A program made the position numbers and the translations under genes. The notes beneath the pieces are model-generated. The model did no database searches. It had not been told where the DNA came from and saw only the letters and a list, made by a program, of their open reading frames with translations. This document shows, in pieces, positions 1 through 10,540 of a DNA stretch of 64,000 bases; positions within the stretch are counted from its first letter, which is position 1, and the number at the start of each line of letters is the position of its first letter. Source of the stretch: Perognathus longimembris pacificus (lineage: Eukaryota; Chordata; Mammalia; Rodentia; Heteromyidae); the NCBI RefSeq assembly GCF_023159225.1, contig NC_063171.1, positions 14,521,142 through 14,585,141 of the forward strand, given 5' to 3'.

Positions 1-120
1 CCAATTAACCACCAAATAATCAGAAATGAATGTGTGGCTCAAAGTGGTAGAGGATTAGCCTTTAGTGAAAGAGCTCAGGGACAGCATCCAGGCCCATGAC
101 CAACAAAAAGTAAAAATAAA
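1..120 (+). repeat. SINE, 7SL-like/Geo composite, cut by window start
   Basis: Bases 1-25 match the linker that ends the 7SL-like left half in other copies (a CAATTAACCACCA-type motif). The Geo right monomer follows, with its GTGGCTCAAAGTGGTAGAG core and CTCAGGGACAGC block, then an A-rich tail. The left part lies outside the window. Confidence 0.8.
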
Positions 121-680
121 TTAATAGCCAATCATATTTATGCATATAGAAGAAATGGTTATGGTGGATATTTTAGCAGTTGTTTTTTATTTTTTATGCT
201 TCAGATTTCAATTATATTAATGTAAAAACAATTCCATTAATGGTATTAGTTACTTTCATTTAAAATAAATTTGATATTACAAGATACATTTGATTTGTAG
301 TTGTGACAAAGAAAATGATTAATATGATATTTGAGTATAATTTATAAATGCAGGAAACTTATGTAGACTACTCCACAGCACATTGTTTAAACACATTTGC
401 TACAGTACTTAAATGATAAATATAAATCAGCCTCTATAATTAATATTCCAGATGTTCTTTATACACTTAAAACACTAATAAAGAATTTGAATATGCATAA
501 TGACCACTTAATCATTTGAATTGAATGCCCTAATGGTCCAGGACATCTGAATAGAAAAATTAGCTATGTTTGAACTCATACTCATTATAATTTTATCAAT
601 TTTTTATTGTAAACCTTATTGAATTACATAGTGTTTAGAATTACATAGTCAAGCAATGAGCACATTTCTCCCTAATTTTC
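121..680. other. AT-rich unique DNA, no gene seen
   Basis: No repeat family, long reading frame or structured RNA recognised. Confidence 0.5.
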
Positions 681-1190
681 TTTCTTTTTTTAAAATTTTT
701 ATTGTCAAACTGATGTACAGAGAGGTTAGTTTCATACATTAGGCATTGGATATATTTCTTGTACTGTTTGTTACCTCCTCCCTCATTTCCCCCTACCCCC
801 TCCCACTTTCCCTTTTTCCCCCATGACGCCTCTCCCTGTCCCATTCTCCACCACCCCATATAATTCATTTCCAAACATAGTGTCTACTATTGTTGCTGAA
901 TTAGTTCAAACTTTGTGCCAAAGTTTCTGTCCTTTCCCCTTTCCCTCTCCCAACCAGATAAACTTATATACAAGACCAAAGGTACAGATATTAAAAACAT
1001 TGACAAAGAGAATAAACCAAAGAAACTAAAATTAATAACCTTAAACAGTATAGTAAAAAAAATTATTGTTTCCATTTTTGGAGTTTATTTCGATAAGCAC
1101 CATTGTATATAATCATATGCACATAGTTGTTGATCCCTTCTGGACCTCTCCTAAGAATATTCACCTTTGTTCTCACTATGTGAATGTTTA
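681..1190 (-). mobile_element. L1 3' UTR fragment
   Basis: A T-rich start (the reversed poly-A tail) is followed by the same sequence that begins the L1 tails at 13314 and 43344, including GATGTACAGAGAGG and the CTTGTACTGTTTGTTACC stretch. A C-rich tract (reversed G-rich polypurine) comes next. It is 5'-truncated and contains no ORF2. The right boundary is approximate. Confidence 0.75.
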
Positions 1191-1394
1191 GACTCATGTT
1201 TAATTAAACATGTCCATGGTTTTCCTTCTGTTGTAATAAGTAGAATGTCCCTGTAACTGTACATGTAAACCCAATGAATAGTAAAAGACAAAAAATTACC
1301 ACTGGACATCTTTGTACAAAATTTTAAGAAAATTAACCTAATATATTGGTGGATAAACATGACAATAAACAATGATCATAAAATAACCATCTGC

Positions 1395-1612
1395 GGGCTG
1401 GGGATATCGCCTAGTGGCAAGAGTGCCTGCCTCGGATACACGGGGCCCTAGGTTCGATTCCCCAGCACCACATATACAGAAAACGGCCAGAAGCGGCGCT
1501 GTGGCTCAAGTGGCAGAGTGCTAGCCTTGAGCGGGAAGAAGCCAGGGACAGTGCTCAGGCCCTGAGTCCAAGGCCCAGGACTGGCCAAAAAATAAAAAAA
1601 TAAAAATAAAAA
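1395..1612 (+). mobile_element. IDL-Geo SINE, near-intact
   Basis: Full dimer. The left ID-like half starts GGGCTGGGGATATCGCC and keeps a tRNA-like A box and the B box GGTTCGATTCC. The right Geo half and an A-rich tail follow. A perfect 14-bp target-site duplication AAATAACCATCTGC lies at 1381-1394 and 1613-1626. The intact boxes and clean duplication suggest a fairly young insertion. Confidence 0.93.
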
Positions 1613-1626
1613 AAATAACCATCTGC

Positions 1627-2026
1627 ATGGAGCCCTCCCAGGGTGGAACTTACAGACATGAGGTGGCATTCAGTGTCACTGGTTTTGTTCTATACCCGTT
1701 TAACTACGCACACTGTGGAAATTATGTGCTCACTGCTAACTTTTGTTTCTCATGTCCCTGTCTTCAAAACAACTTGCAGTACAAGTTTGGGAGAATGTCT
1801 TTGTTATTGTTGTTGCTGTTCCTTTTGTTCCTTTCAGTCTCTCTTCTTCCATGCCATTCTTTTCTACTTTCAATATTTTTTTAATTAAGAAATTCTTTTC
1901 TACAATAGTTCATAGCTCATGGTTTTTTGGAATCATTCCTCCAACATACAAAACATAAGTGTAAGAAACATTTTGATAATAACATGTAATGTGTTGCTAA
2001 GAATTAATAAACTGATTAGCCTTTTT
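1627..2026. other. Unassigned sequence, no gene seen
   Basis: Moderately T/C-rich sequence. Several overlapping short frames on the plus strand encode only Phe/Leu/Ser-rich peptides, as expected from pyrimidine-rich DNA. Confidence 0.45.
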
Positions 2027-2109
2027 TATTCTTTTTCCCTTTTATTTTTTCTTTCCTTTTCTTTCTTTCTTTTTTCTTTTCTTTTTTTTTTTTTTTTTTT
2101 TTTTTTTTT
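2027..2109. repeat. Pyrimidine tract and poly-T
   Basis: TTTTC/TTTCC-type low-complexity tract ending in about 28 T. The poly-T probably represents the reversed tail of the minus-strand SINE that begins at about 2110. Confidence 0.8.
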
Positions 2110-2570
2110 GCCATTCCTGACGCTTGAACTCAGGACCTGTACTCTATTCCTGAGCCTCTTTCTAATTAGGGCTAGTGCTCTACCACCTTAGCCACAGCTC
2201 TTTCTGAGTAGTTTAATTAATTAATTAATTTATTTATTTATTTATTTATTTTGCTAGTCCTGGGGCTTGGACTCAGGGTCTGAGCACTGTCCCTGGCTTC
2301 TTTTTGCTCAACCACTTTTTACTCTACCACTTGAGCCACAGAGCCATTTCAGGCTTTTTCTATATATGTGGTGTGAGGAATGGAAACCCTGGGCTTCATG
2401 TATACAAGGTGAGCACTTTACCACTAGGCCATATTCCTAGTCCCTGAGTAATTTATTGGGGATAAAAGTCTCATAGGACTTTGTTATCTGCGCTGGCTTT
2501 GAATCATAATTCTCAGCATCCTGAGTAGCTAGGATTGCAGACATTAGTCACCTTAGCCCGGCTTGACAAT
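2110..2570 (-). mobile_element. Old 7SL-like/Geo SINE, interrupted
   Basis: The reversed Geo half lies at 2110-2215. The reversed 7SL-like half lies at 2456-2570, recognisable by CCTGAGTAGCTAGGATTGCAG. The two halves are separated by the IDL-Geo SINE at 2216-2443, so this element was in place first. Confidence 0.75.
2216..2443 (-). mobile_element. IDL-Geo SINE nested in an older SINE
   Basis: Reversed Geo then reversed IDL, ending in a decayed version of the left-end motif. The A-rich tail has become a TTAA/TTTA repeat (2216-2252). The flanks CTGAGTAGTTTA (2204-2215) and CTGAGTAATTTA (2444-2455) match at 11 of 12 bases, as expected for a target-site duplication. Confidence 0.85.
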
Positions 2571-3782
2571 TAATATTAAAGTAGCACAACCGGCTTTTCA
2601 GACCCTCATGAATTTTTCCAATTCTTCATTTTTAAACAATGTTAGGTATTTTTTTCAATCACAAACTATAATTCCCTCAAACTCAAAGTTCTTAGAACTG
2701 AGGTACTCATATAGCAAATAGAACAAAACAGAATCTATTTTGTTTTTCCATATACTACAATGAATTGAACCGAAGAATGAACCCATGGAACAATCATTTC
2801 AAATCAATTTTGGTTAATCTTAAAGGTAGTATTTTGCATTGTACTTCTCTGTCAGTGTAATTCAACGGCTGCTCAGCTAATGTTTCTGACATTGCTGAGA
2901 CAACTGTTTAATGGAGGAGAGGAGAACTCTGAGTCAGCAGTTTATGGAAGCATATAGTAGATCATAAGCTGTCCCACGTCTGCAGGAGATTTTAATAGCT
3001 GCAGCCTGCAAAAGGTATTTTAAGACTTAGGCAACTTGACAAAAAATTCAGCCTACACTAGGTGAGCAGCTGTTTCTATGTGGCAGAGATTTATTAAAGC
3101 TAAAAGAGATATACTACAACAAAAGATGTCTGGACAAAGAAACAGTATCTGCACCATCCACCCAACAGATGAGAGAACAGAAGTGTGCTCTGGTGAAATG
3201 AAAAATGGTGGATATAAAAGTTTGGAACACTCAAATGTGTGTTCTGGGTCTGATCAAAAGTATAACGGCTTCATAAGAAAACATTGGACCCTATATAGGT
3301 GTAGAAGAATGGAACACTCAGTAGACAGTAATCATCTTTGAAAAATGTTGTGTGTTTCATCAAATTAACTTTGGTTCACCAAGTTTTATTTGAAGGCCAC
3401 TTATGAAGACATCTTGCTACAATGTGGTCTGATAGTGTTCAGAGTTTGAACATGTCTGTGGATTAGGGATGCGTGAGGTCTCTGTACATTCAAATGTATT
3501 ATTGTAGAGAGGCATTTGCTTTGAACAGGACCAAGGTAACCCAATCATCAGAAAAAAACCATTTCCAGAGATAGAGATAGAGAGAAGGTTTGTTGTTGTT
3601 GTTTTTAAACTTGAGCTTTATAGTAGTATTATAATCCTATACAAGTGTTTAGATATCAATGTTCACCATGTTGGAGGATATGACTAGGCTCACAAGAAAT
3701 ATAGAAAACTAAGAGAAGCACTTCAAAGAACACAGAGGGCCTGAGTTCAAGCCTTAATATCAATGCACACACATTTGCAAAA

Positions 3783-3786
<4 letters not shown>
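2571..3786. other. Unique DNA, no gene confirmed
   Basis: No repeat recognised. An 87-codon frame at 3078-3341 (+) has no recognised domain and no gene-like context. The part from about 2820 to 3070 is less AT-rich than its surroundings and contains a TGAGTCAGCA site and a CAGCTG E-box. I treat it only as a possible regulatory element. Confidence 0.4.

Positions 3787-3817
<31 letters not shown>
3787..3817. repeat. (AC)n microsatellite
   Basis: Uninterrupted AC dinucleotide run of about 15 units. Confidence 0.98.
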
Positions 3818-3821
<4 letters not shown>

Positions 3822-3879
3822 AACTTTGTAAATACTGCAGGAAGGAACAGGAGATACAGTAGACATCACTAGTACAGGT

Positions 3880-4140
3880 AGGAACTCCTTGAATGAGATT
3901 AAAGTTCTGATCAAAAAGAGAATTGGCAGGTGGGATTATATCAGGCTAAAAATCATCTGCACAGCAAAATACATCGTAACTAACCTGACAAGATAGCCTA
4001 CAAATTGGAGATATTTTCCAACTATACATCTGACAATTTCTTAATGTCTAGAATGTTCTAAGAGCTTAAAAACCTACACCCATATAGAAAATATAACACA
4101 ATAAATGAGTCCAAGAGTTAAATAAAAGGTTCTTAAAAGC
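3880..4140 (+). mobile_element. L1 ORF2 fragment, sense
   Basis: Sequence around GGGATTATATCAGGCTAAAA and the following CTGCACAGCAAAA and TACATCTGAC motifs is typical of the 3' part of mammalian L1 ORF2, downstream of the reverse transcriptase domain. Stops break every frame. It is followed by an IDL-Geo SINE. Confidence 0.7.
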
Positions 4141-4147
4141 TAGGGGA

Positions 4148-4912
4148 GGGGCTAGGACTGTGGCTTAGCAGTAGAGTGCTTGCCTAATATGCACAAAGTC
4201 CTAGGTTTAGTTCTTCAGCACTACATAAAAAGAAAAAACTAAAAGTGACACTGTGGCTCAAGAGTGCTACTTTTATGCAGTGAACCAGATCCAAACAAAC
4301 CTAGACTCTATGGCTTCCCTCATTGGGAATAATTAGTACATGTCTAGAATAATCCTATCACAGTATCTCAATAGCCCAATAGCTATGTATATATGAACAC
4401 ATAGGATGATGCTAAGTGAAATGAACTCCAAGTTATAGAAATAAGTGGTTAACCATTGTACTTATTATTTTCAGTGTACCATGTGAAATTATGCTATTTT
4501 CTTTTGTCTTTCTTCCCCAAAGTCTTACCCCTGACGTCACTTTTACTGATTTTGGTACCATAGGTATTGTATATATGCTTATTGGAACTAGGGAAGGGAA
4601 GTGGAACATCAAAATGGATAGACGAAGGATAAAAAGTGAACCAATGCAACAGTAATACTTACACAACTGTGTGCTGTAATCCAACTGTACAAATCATGGA
4701 GGGAGGGATATGGGGAAGGTGGGAGAAAAATGAGCGAGGAGGTAGCAAGTTTGATAAGACGTGTACTCGGATTTACATATGATTTAGTCTGATTTACATA
4801 ATCCCTATGTACATCACTTTGACAATATTTTTTTAAAAAAAAACAGGAAGCCAGCCACAGTGCTCAGGCCCTAAATACAAGCACCCAAACTGAGATTTAA
4901 AAAAAGTATGGC
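4148..4912 (+). mobile_element. IDL-Geo SINE split by an L1 insertion
   Basis: The IDL half and the start of Geo lie at 4148-4271. The end of Geo (GAAGCCAGCCACAGTGCTCAGG) resumes at about 4848 and runs to about 4912. The intervening block is an L1 3' end, so the L1 entered a pre-existing SINE. Confidence 0.75.
4272..4842 (+). mobile_element. L1 3' end, sense, nested in SINE
   Basis: The start corresponds to the last codons of L1 ORF2 (compare the reverse complement near 13830-13900). It then runs through the 3' UTR with its purine-rich GGAGGGAGGGATATGGGG stretch and ends in an A-rich tail. It is strongly 5'-truncated. Confidence 0.8.
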
Positions 4913-5140
4913 TGGCAGCTCACACCTGTAATTTCAGATACTCAGGAGGTTCCAGCCTGAGGAGAGCAGCTGGAAGCTAGCCCAATCAAGAAAATCTATG
5001 AGACCCTTATCTCCCATTAACCACCAGAAAGCCAGAGGTGGTGCTGTGGCTCAAAGTTGTGGATCTCTAGCCTTAAGTGCAAAAGCTCAGGTACAGTGCA
5101 CCCAAGCCCTGAGTGTATGACCAATGATTGGCAAAAAATA
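4913..5140 (+). mobile_element. 7SL-like/Geo composite SINE
   Basis: The left half carries CTCACACCTGTAAT and ACTCAGGAGG, which match the 5' domain of 7SL-derived SINEs. A linker and the Geo right monomer (GGTGCTGTGGCTCAAAG) follow, then an A-rich tail. It directly abuts the preceding SINE. Confidence 0.85.
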
Positions 5141-5337
5141 AGATGATAATAAACAAATAAAAACTTCTGAGAGAAGAATATTTATAACATTCGTGTTTAT
5201 ATGAAATAATGTTAGAATAAATGTTCTGGTTATATTCTTTCTTACTGAACTCTTTATCCATAATTAATGTAATGGAAGCCATCATTTATAAATAATTATG
5301 AAGAAAATCCTCAACTACATGCCCATCACTCACAAAA

Positions 5338-5340
<3 letters not shown>

Positions 5341-5382
<42 letters not shown>

Positions 5383-5407
5383 ATCACACACACACACACA
5401 CACACAC
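5341..5407. repeat. (CT)n(CA)n compound microsatellite
   Basis: A CT run (5341-5379) followed after a short interruption by a CA run (5385-5407). Confidence 0.97.
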
Positions 5408-5614
5408 GTTCTAGAAATTCATACTTCTGGAATTGTGTGGATACATTTATATATTAATGAAATATCTTGAATAGAGTAAAAAATTTAATCCTTAATACTG
5501 ATAGTAAATCAGGGAACACCAAAACATTTTCCCCAGACTCATATCAAAATATGGAAAAACACTGCCAATTTTTGGAGCACAGGACATTAAATGTCATTTC
5601 ATCAAATTATTTCT

Positions 5615-5755
5615 TATGTACTTTTATTTAGCTGGGTTTTTCCAGAGAACCTCCAGTTTGGGGGCATGACGTTTGGGCTAGCGGTATTCTTGAGTTTTCT
5701 CACTCAAGTTATAGCTAGAATTACAGACATGAGCCACCAGGATCCATCTCCTTGA
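5615..5755 (-). mobile_element. Decayed 7SL-like SINE fragment
   Basis: The AGCTAGAATTACAGACATGAGCC region is the reversed left end of a 7SL-derived SINE. The upstream part is too decayed to align with confidence. Confidence 0.5.
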
Positions 5756-6737
5756 ATTGTTTTCATCAAACTATTTGTTCTGAGTTATTTCCTCATGTGG
5801 TTTCTGTAGAATAAGTAAATATAATAGTATTTAAAAGAAGTATTTGATAGCTATTGTCTTATTGGAATTTACTGTTACTTATGCAAAATTTTAGTTATAT
5901 AGATGAAAAAGATACCATAAGGGAAGTTACATTTCTAAATGAAATGGCATGGAAGTAAGCACTCCCATGATAAATTTGTGTTTCATATACTAATACTGAA
6001 AATAAAATTGGAGGGGGGCTACATGCAAGGTGTAAGTGTACTTTCTCTCCATCAATATTAAGTTGCATGATTATTCTTCTGCTGGCAGGATGTTGATTAC
6101 CGGGAAGTATGATTACACAATACAACACAATTTTATTTTCACCTAACAGAAGCAGAAAATAAAACTACCTTTACCACATAAATGCTGCCTTGAAGTTTTC
6201 TTTTGGAATTTTTTTTATCAATGTATTTAAATATTTCTGCTTCTCTTGACTGGTGCTTACAGATTTTTGTAATATGTATGCAAACGTTTTTACTATGCAA
6301 ACTAAAATATCTTCCCAGGTAAATGTAACTTCCACTCATTGTAATTGAGGCGAAATTGTTCACTTGATAACCCGAAAATGAAGCAGGATATGAATTCTTT
6401 TCTGTTCTGAGCTTCTCTGATGAGATACCAGGTCTACTACAGATGTTTGAATGATAATTTATTGCTACAAAGAAAAAGAATAAGGTCCATGTCTTCATGC
6501 AACATGACTAAGTATTGGGTTCCACCATTTCCTCACTTTTCAGGTTTCCCTAAGTAACAGGCAAGAGATAAAACTCAAATTATTTTGCAGATTGCCCAGA
6601 GCCACTAGTGTTTCTAAATTGGTATTCCTATATTACTACAGCTTCTATTATAAACAAAAATTATTTTTTATCAAAGATTATGGGATATTTACAAAGAAGC
6701 TTTCTTCAGGATAAGAGCAGCAATTCAATTTTCATTT
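5756..6737. other. Unique AT-rich DNA with one unassigned minus-strand frame
   Basis: No repeat recognised. A 119-codon minus-strand frame (6139-6498) begins with a hydrophobic, signal-peptide-like N-terminus (MKTWTLFFFFVAI). It has no recognised domain, a weak start context and no visible neighbouring exons, so it is not called as a gene. Confidence 0.4.
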
Positions 6738-6990
6738 ACTTATTTATTTATGTACTTATGTCCTTATTCATTTATTGCCAGTCCTGAGGCTTGAACTCTG
6801 GGCTTGGGTGCTGTCCCTAAGCTGCACTTGAGCCACAGAGGCACTTTTGGATTTTTCTGTGATTTAATTGGAGATAGAAGTCTCAGACTTTTTTATTTGG
6901 GCTGGCTTTGAAACAAGATCGTCAAATCCCAGCCTCCTAAGTAATAAGATTATAGGAGTAAGCCACCAATGTCTTCGTTTTTGACAACAT
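6738..6990 (-). mobile_element. 7SL-like/Geo composite SINE
   Basis: A TTTA-rich reversed tail (6738-6775) precedes reversed Geo with ACTTGAGCCACAGAGGCACTT. The linker TTTAATTGGAGATAG and the reversed 7SL-like half (CCAGCCTCCTAAGTAATAAG) follow. Confidence 0.8.
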
Positions 6991-7375
6991 ATTAGGTGTT
7001 TAAAAAATCTACTAATAATAGCTTTGGCCAACTTGGTTAATAGATTAAACACAGTAAATATTAGTAAGTGAAGATTAAAAGGGAAAAATACAGTGATAAG
7101 AAAACACTGTAATATTAATATTAGCAATATTAAAGTTTGGAAATATGTCTAGTTTTAAATATTTACCTGCTTAATGAAAAATTAAAAGAACTTGATGGTT
7201 AAAATGTTTCATTGAATAGGTGTCTGGTGCAATTACAAATACTAAGAGAAGATTTTTAGGAGAAACATGGCAAGGTGGAGGTTGAATAACATTGTTTTCT
7301 GTTTGTTAATATATATATATAGGATGTATATATATGTTGTTGATGCACAGATAGATTGCAGTTAACTAAGTCAGA
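6991..7375. other. AT-rich DNA, no gene seen
   Basis: Contains a short TA-rich stretch at about 7308-7336. Nothing else recognised. Confidence 0.5.
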
Positions 7376-7379
7376 AGAG

Positions 7380-8010
7380 TACATTTCTTTTTGAAAAATG
7401 TTACCTGTTCCCACACTCTTTCCCATTTTTTCCCTCCCACCCTCACCCACCATTTTTATGGTTCATTTTCAACATAATGTTTAGTGAGTATCACTGATGC
7501 ATTTGTACACCCTTTGTCCACACTTTCATTGCCCCCTTCTCCTCTCAAAGACAGATAAACTACGGTAAAGAAAACAATAACAACAGTAAAGAAGAAACAA
7601 AACAAACTATTGTTTCATTACTTGGGGGTTATTTTAATGGTCATACTAAGACCCGTAATAATAACAGATGCTGGCAGTGATGTGGCCAATAGACAGCTCT
7701 ATTACATTGTTGGTGAAATTGTAAACTTGTTGAACGACTCTGGAAATAAATATGAGTGTTCCTCAAAAAAATAGAGCTTCCCTGTGACCCAGCAATTCCA
7801 CTCCTGGGCATTTTCAAAAGCACAAAAGCAAGTCCACACTAAATATATACATTACAGCATTGTTTACTGGAGCCAACATATGGAATCAACCCAAATGTCC
7901 CTCAGTGGAAGTGTCCATCAGGAAAAGGTGGTATATTACTACAATGGAATTCTACTCTTCCATCAGAATGATATTGAACCATTTGTAAGGAAATGTAAAG
8001 ATTTGCAGAG
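7380..8010 (-). mobile_element. L1 fragment with 5' inversion
   Basis: 7380-7640 is L1 3' UTR on the minus strand. 7641-8010 is the end of L1 ORF2 on the plus strand, recognisable by TGACCCAGCAATTCCACTCC and CAACCCAAATGTCCCTCAG. The two pieces are neighbours in L1 but in opposite orientation, the arrangement produced by twin priming. No clean target-site duplication was found, so boundaries are approximate. Confidence 0.7.
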
Positions 8011-8792
8011 TAAAGTTTGTTATCAATTATTTCCTCCAAAGAAACATCAACTTGAACAGCCATTCACTTGTCAAACTACCTTTCTAAGAGCTAAAATTGC
8101 AAGGTAAAAACTGTATTAAACACACTCAATTGTAGAAGAAAAAAGAAATGAAATGAACAGGCATTTTAGGAAAGCATTGAAATAGCAAATATTTGGGTTG
8201 AAGGATTGGAAAGTGCCAATAATGTAGAAAGTTTATTTAAAAGTATAACTGAAAACTTCTCAATTATAGAGAAGGATGCAACTACACAAGTGCATTAATG
8301 TCTAAGTTCACCAACTAAATTGAACTTTACAAACTTTCTTTAAGACTTATCATCAAGTTCTCAGAGTAAAAAGTTAAACCAAAGATTTCCAAAGCGGCCT
8401 CAGGAAAGAATCACATAATACTGTCCTAATTTTCCTCAAAGTAGATATCACACAAAACTCTATAAGCCAATAATCAGTAGCATAAGAAGTTCATATTACT
8501 AAAGGGAAATAACAAACAACAGGGGAAAAAAACTTAGCAACAAAGACAACTGTAACCATTCAAAATCTATTTTTGTAAAAAAAAAAATAGAGGTAATGTT
8601 TCAAAACAAACAGTTGAGACTGTAAGCCTATCCATAAAAGACATTGATCAAACATTGTTTTAGGTATTAAGTTCACTGAAAAAAACAATTACACAAAAAT
8701 TATACTCTAAAGGTTAAAATCTGACACTATTGAAAATAAAGAAAAATCAGTAACTCATAACTGTCTTAGCATGTTGAGATAGGTAATATGTA
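8011..8792. other. Unique AT-rich DNA, no gene seen
   Basis: No recognised repeat or long frame. Confidence 0.5.
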
Positions 8793-8805
8793 AACATAAG
8801 AAACA

Positions 8806-9030
8806 GGGGCTGGGGATATGGCCTAGTGGTGAGAGAGCTTGCCTCCTATGCATGAGGCCCTGGGTTCGATTCCCCAGCACCACATATACAGAAAACGGCC
8901 AGAAGTGGCGCTGTGGCTCAAGTGGCAGAGTGCTAGCCTTGAGCAAAAAAGAAGCCAGGGACAATGCTCAGGCCATGAGTCCAAGGCCCAGTACTGGCCA
9001 AAAAAAACAACAACAACAACAAAAAAAAAC
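8806..9030 (+). mobile_element. IDL-Geo SINE, near-intact
   Basis: Starts GGGGCTGGGGATATGGCC. The A box (TGGCCTAGTGG) and B box (GGTTCGATTCC) are intact, followed by Geo and an A-rich tail with CAA units. The 13-bp target-site duplication AACATAAGAAACA lies at 8793-8805 and 9031-9043. Confidence 0.93.
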
Positions 9031-9129
9031 AACATAAGAAACAAACCACCAAAAGTTCCAAATATGTGGAGAGCAAGTATAGAAATTTTTGTTAATACAT
9101 TTCTCCTTTCTTTGTTACCTCATTACTTA

Positions 9130-9370
9130 TATGTTTTATATTTGCTTTTGTGCCTATACTGTTGCTTGGACTCAAAGTCCATAACTCGAAGCTTTCTTAC
9201 TTCTAACTATCACTCTACCAGCTGAGTCACTCCATCAGTTCTGGCCCTTTTGCTGTTTAATTGAAGTGAAAACATCTCTTCATATTTTTTCTTCCTTGGA
9301 ATAGTTTTGAACTCTAATTTTTGGACCTCTGCCTCCGTTTAGCCAGAATTACAAACAGGACCTGCAGCTC
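9130..9370 (-). mobile_element. Decayed 7SL-like/Geo SINE
   Basis: Reversed Geo features (GGACTCAAAGTCC, TCACTCTACCAGCTGAGTCAC), the TTTAATTGAAG linker and a decayed 7SL-like end (TAGCCAGAATTACAAACAG). Confidence 0.6.
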
Positions 9371-9714
9371 TTGTCTTTCTTGTGTTACCTTAATAATCAT
9401 GATAAGATAAAACTCATGTCAAAACACTGAAGAGCAGAAATATCTAAAACAAACAATTGCTGCAATTCAAGGAGATAGAAAACAAAACTAAACAACCCTC
9501 CCCAAAGAAGTAATAAATATCATACCAAATGAGAATAAGAATCAAAAGCAAAGAACTGTCTCTTTAGAAAAGTAAAGAAAATAGATAAATGTTTAGCTAC
9601 TCAGAGAGAAAGAAGAATCAAATAAATTAACAGATGTGAGACGTTTAATGTGACCCTAAAAACTGTAACGGATTACAAACAGATTATTCCAACGGAAGAG
9701 TCTGGCATATTGTT
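9371..9714. other. A-rich unassigned DNA
   Basis: Possibly old L1, but no diagnostic block was found. No gene seen. Confidence 0.4.
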
Positions 9715-9985
9715 GAGGGGAATGTAATATTATGTTCAGAGTATCTTCACATGATAAAATGGAACTACCTTACAATCTGTCAGTATTACCTTTCCTATGT
9801 GTGTATGCAGGGTAAATGGAATTAGTATGTCAAACACACATCTTCACTCTCATGTCCATTGAAGCCCTATTCACAATAGCCCCCAATAAAGCAGTGCAAA
9901 TATTCATTAGCTGATGAGTGAATGAAGAAAATGTCATACCTAAACACAATGAGGCATATTGAATATTAAATTATTAAATTGAATA
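9715..9985 (+). mobile_element. Old L1 ORF2 3' fragment
   Basis: The block around TTGAAGCCCTATTCACAATAG and the following GATGAGTGAATG-type sequence matches the end of ORF2 in old mammalian L1s. It is highly diverged with no open frame. Confidence 0.6.
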
Positions 9986-9993
9986 AAATCCTT

Positions 9994-10215
9994 AGCTAAG
10001 TGCAGTTGGCTCAGGCCAGGAATCCTAGCTAGTCAGGAAGCTGAGATCTGTGGCTTAGGGTTCACATCCAATGCAGGCAGGAGAGACTGTGATACTCTCA
10101 TCTCCAGTTCAGTACTGAAAAAGGCAGTTTAGCTGTGGCTCAAGTCGTAGAGTTCTAATTTTGAGCTAAAAAACTCAAGGACACTGCCTTAGGCTTGGAG
10201 TTCAAGCCACAAGAC
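9994..10215 (+). mobile_element. 7SL-like/Geo SINE with expanded tail
   Basis: The left half has GGCTCAGGCC and ATCCTAGCTAGTCAGGAAGC. The Geo half has TTAGCTGTGGCTCAAGTCG. The A-rich tail runs straight into the GAAA/GGAA tract that follows. Confidence 0.8.

Positions 10216-10540
<325 letters not shown>

Noticed and set aside
3078..3341. 87-codon plus-strand frame in unique DNA
   Set aside because: No recognised domain, no splice or promoter context, and such lengths are expected by chance in 64 kb.
8806..8890. tRNA gene, because of intact A and B boxes
   Set aside because: The boxes belong to the tRNA-derived left monomer of a SINE. No full cloverleaf is seen, and the unit is followed by Geo, a tail and target duplications.
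8839..9225. 128-codon plus-strand frame
   Set aside because: It lies mostly inside the IDL-Geo SINE at 8806-9030. Similar peptides recur in the other SINE copies (for example 29055, 48667, 54116).
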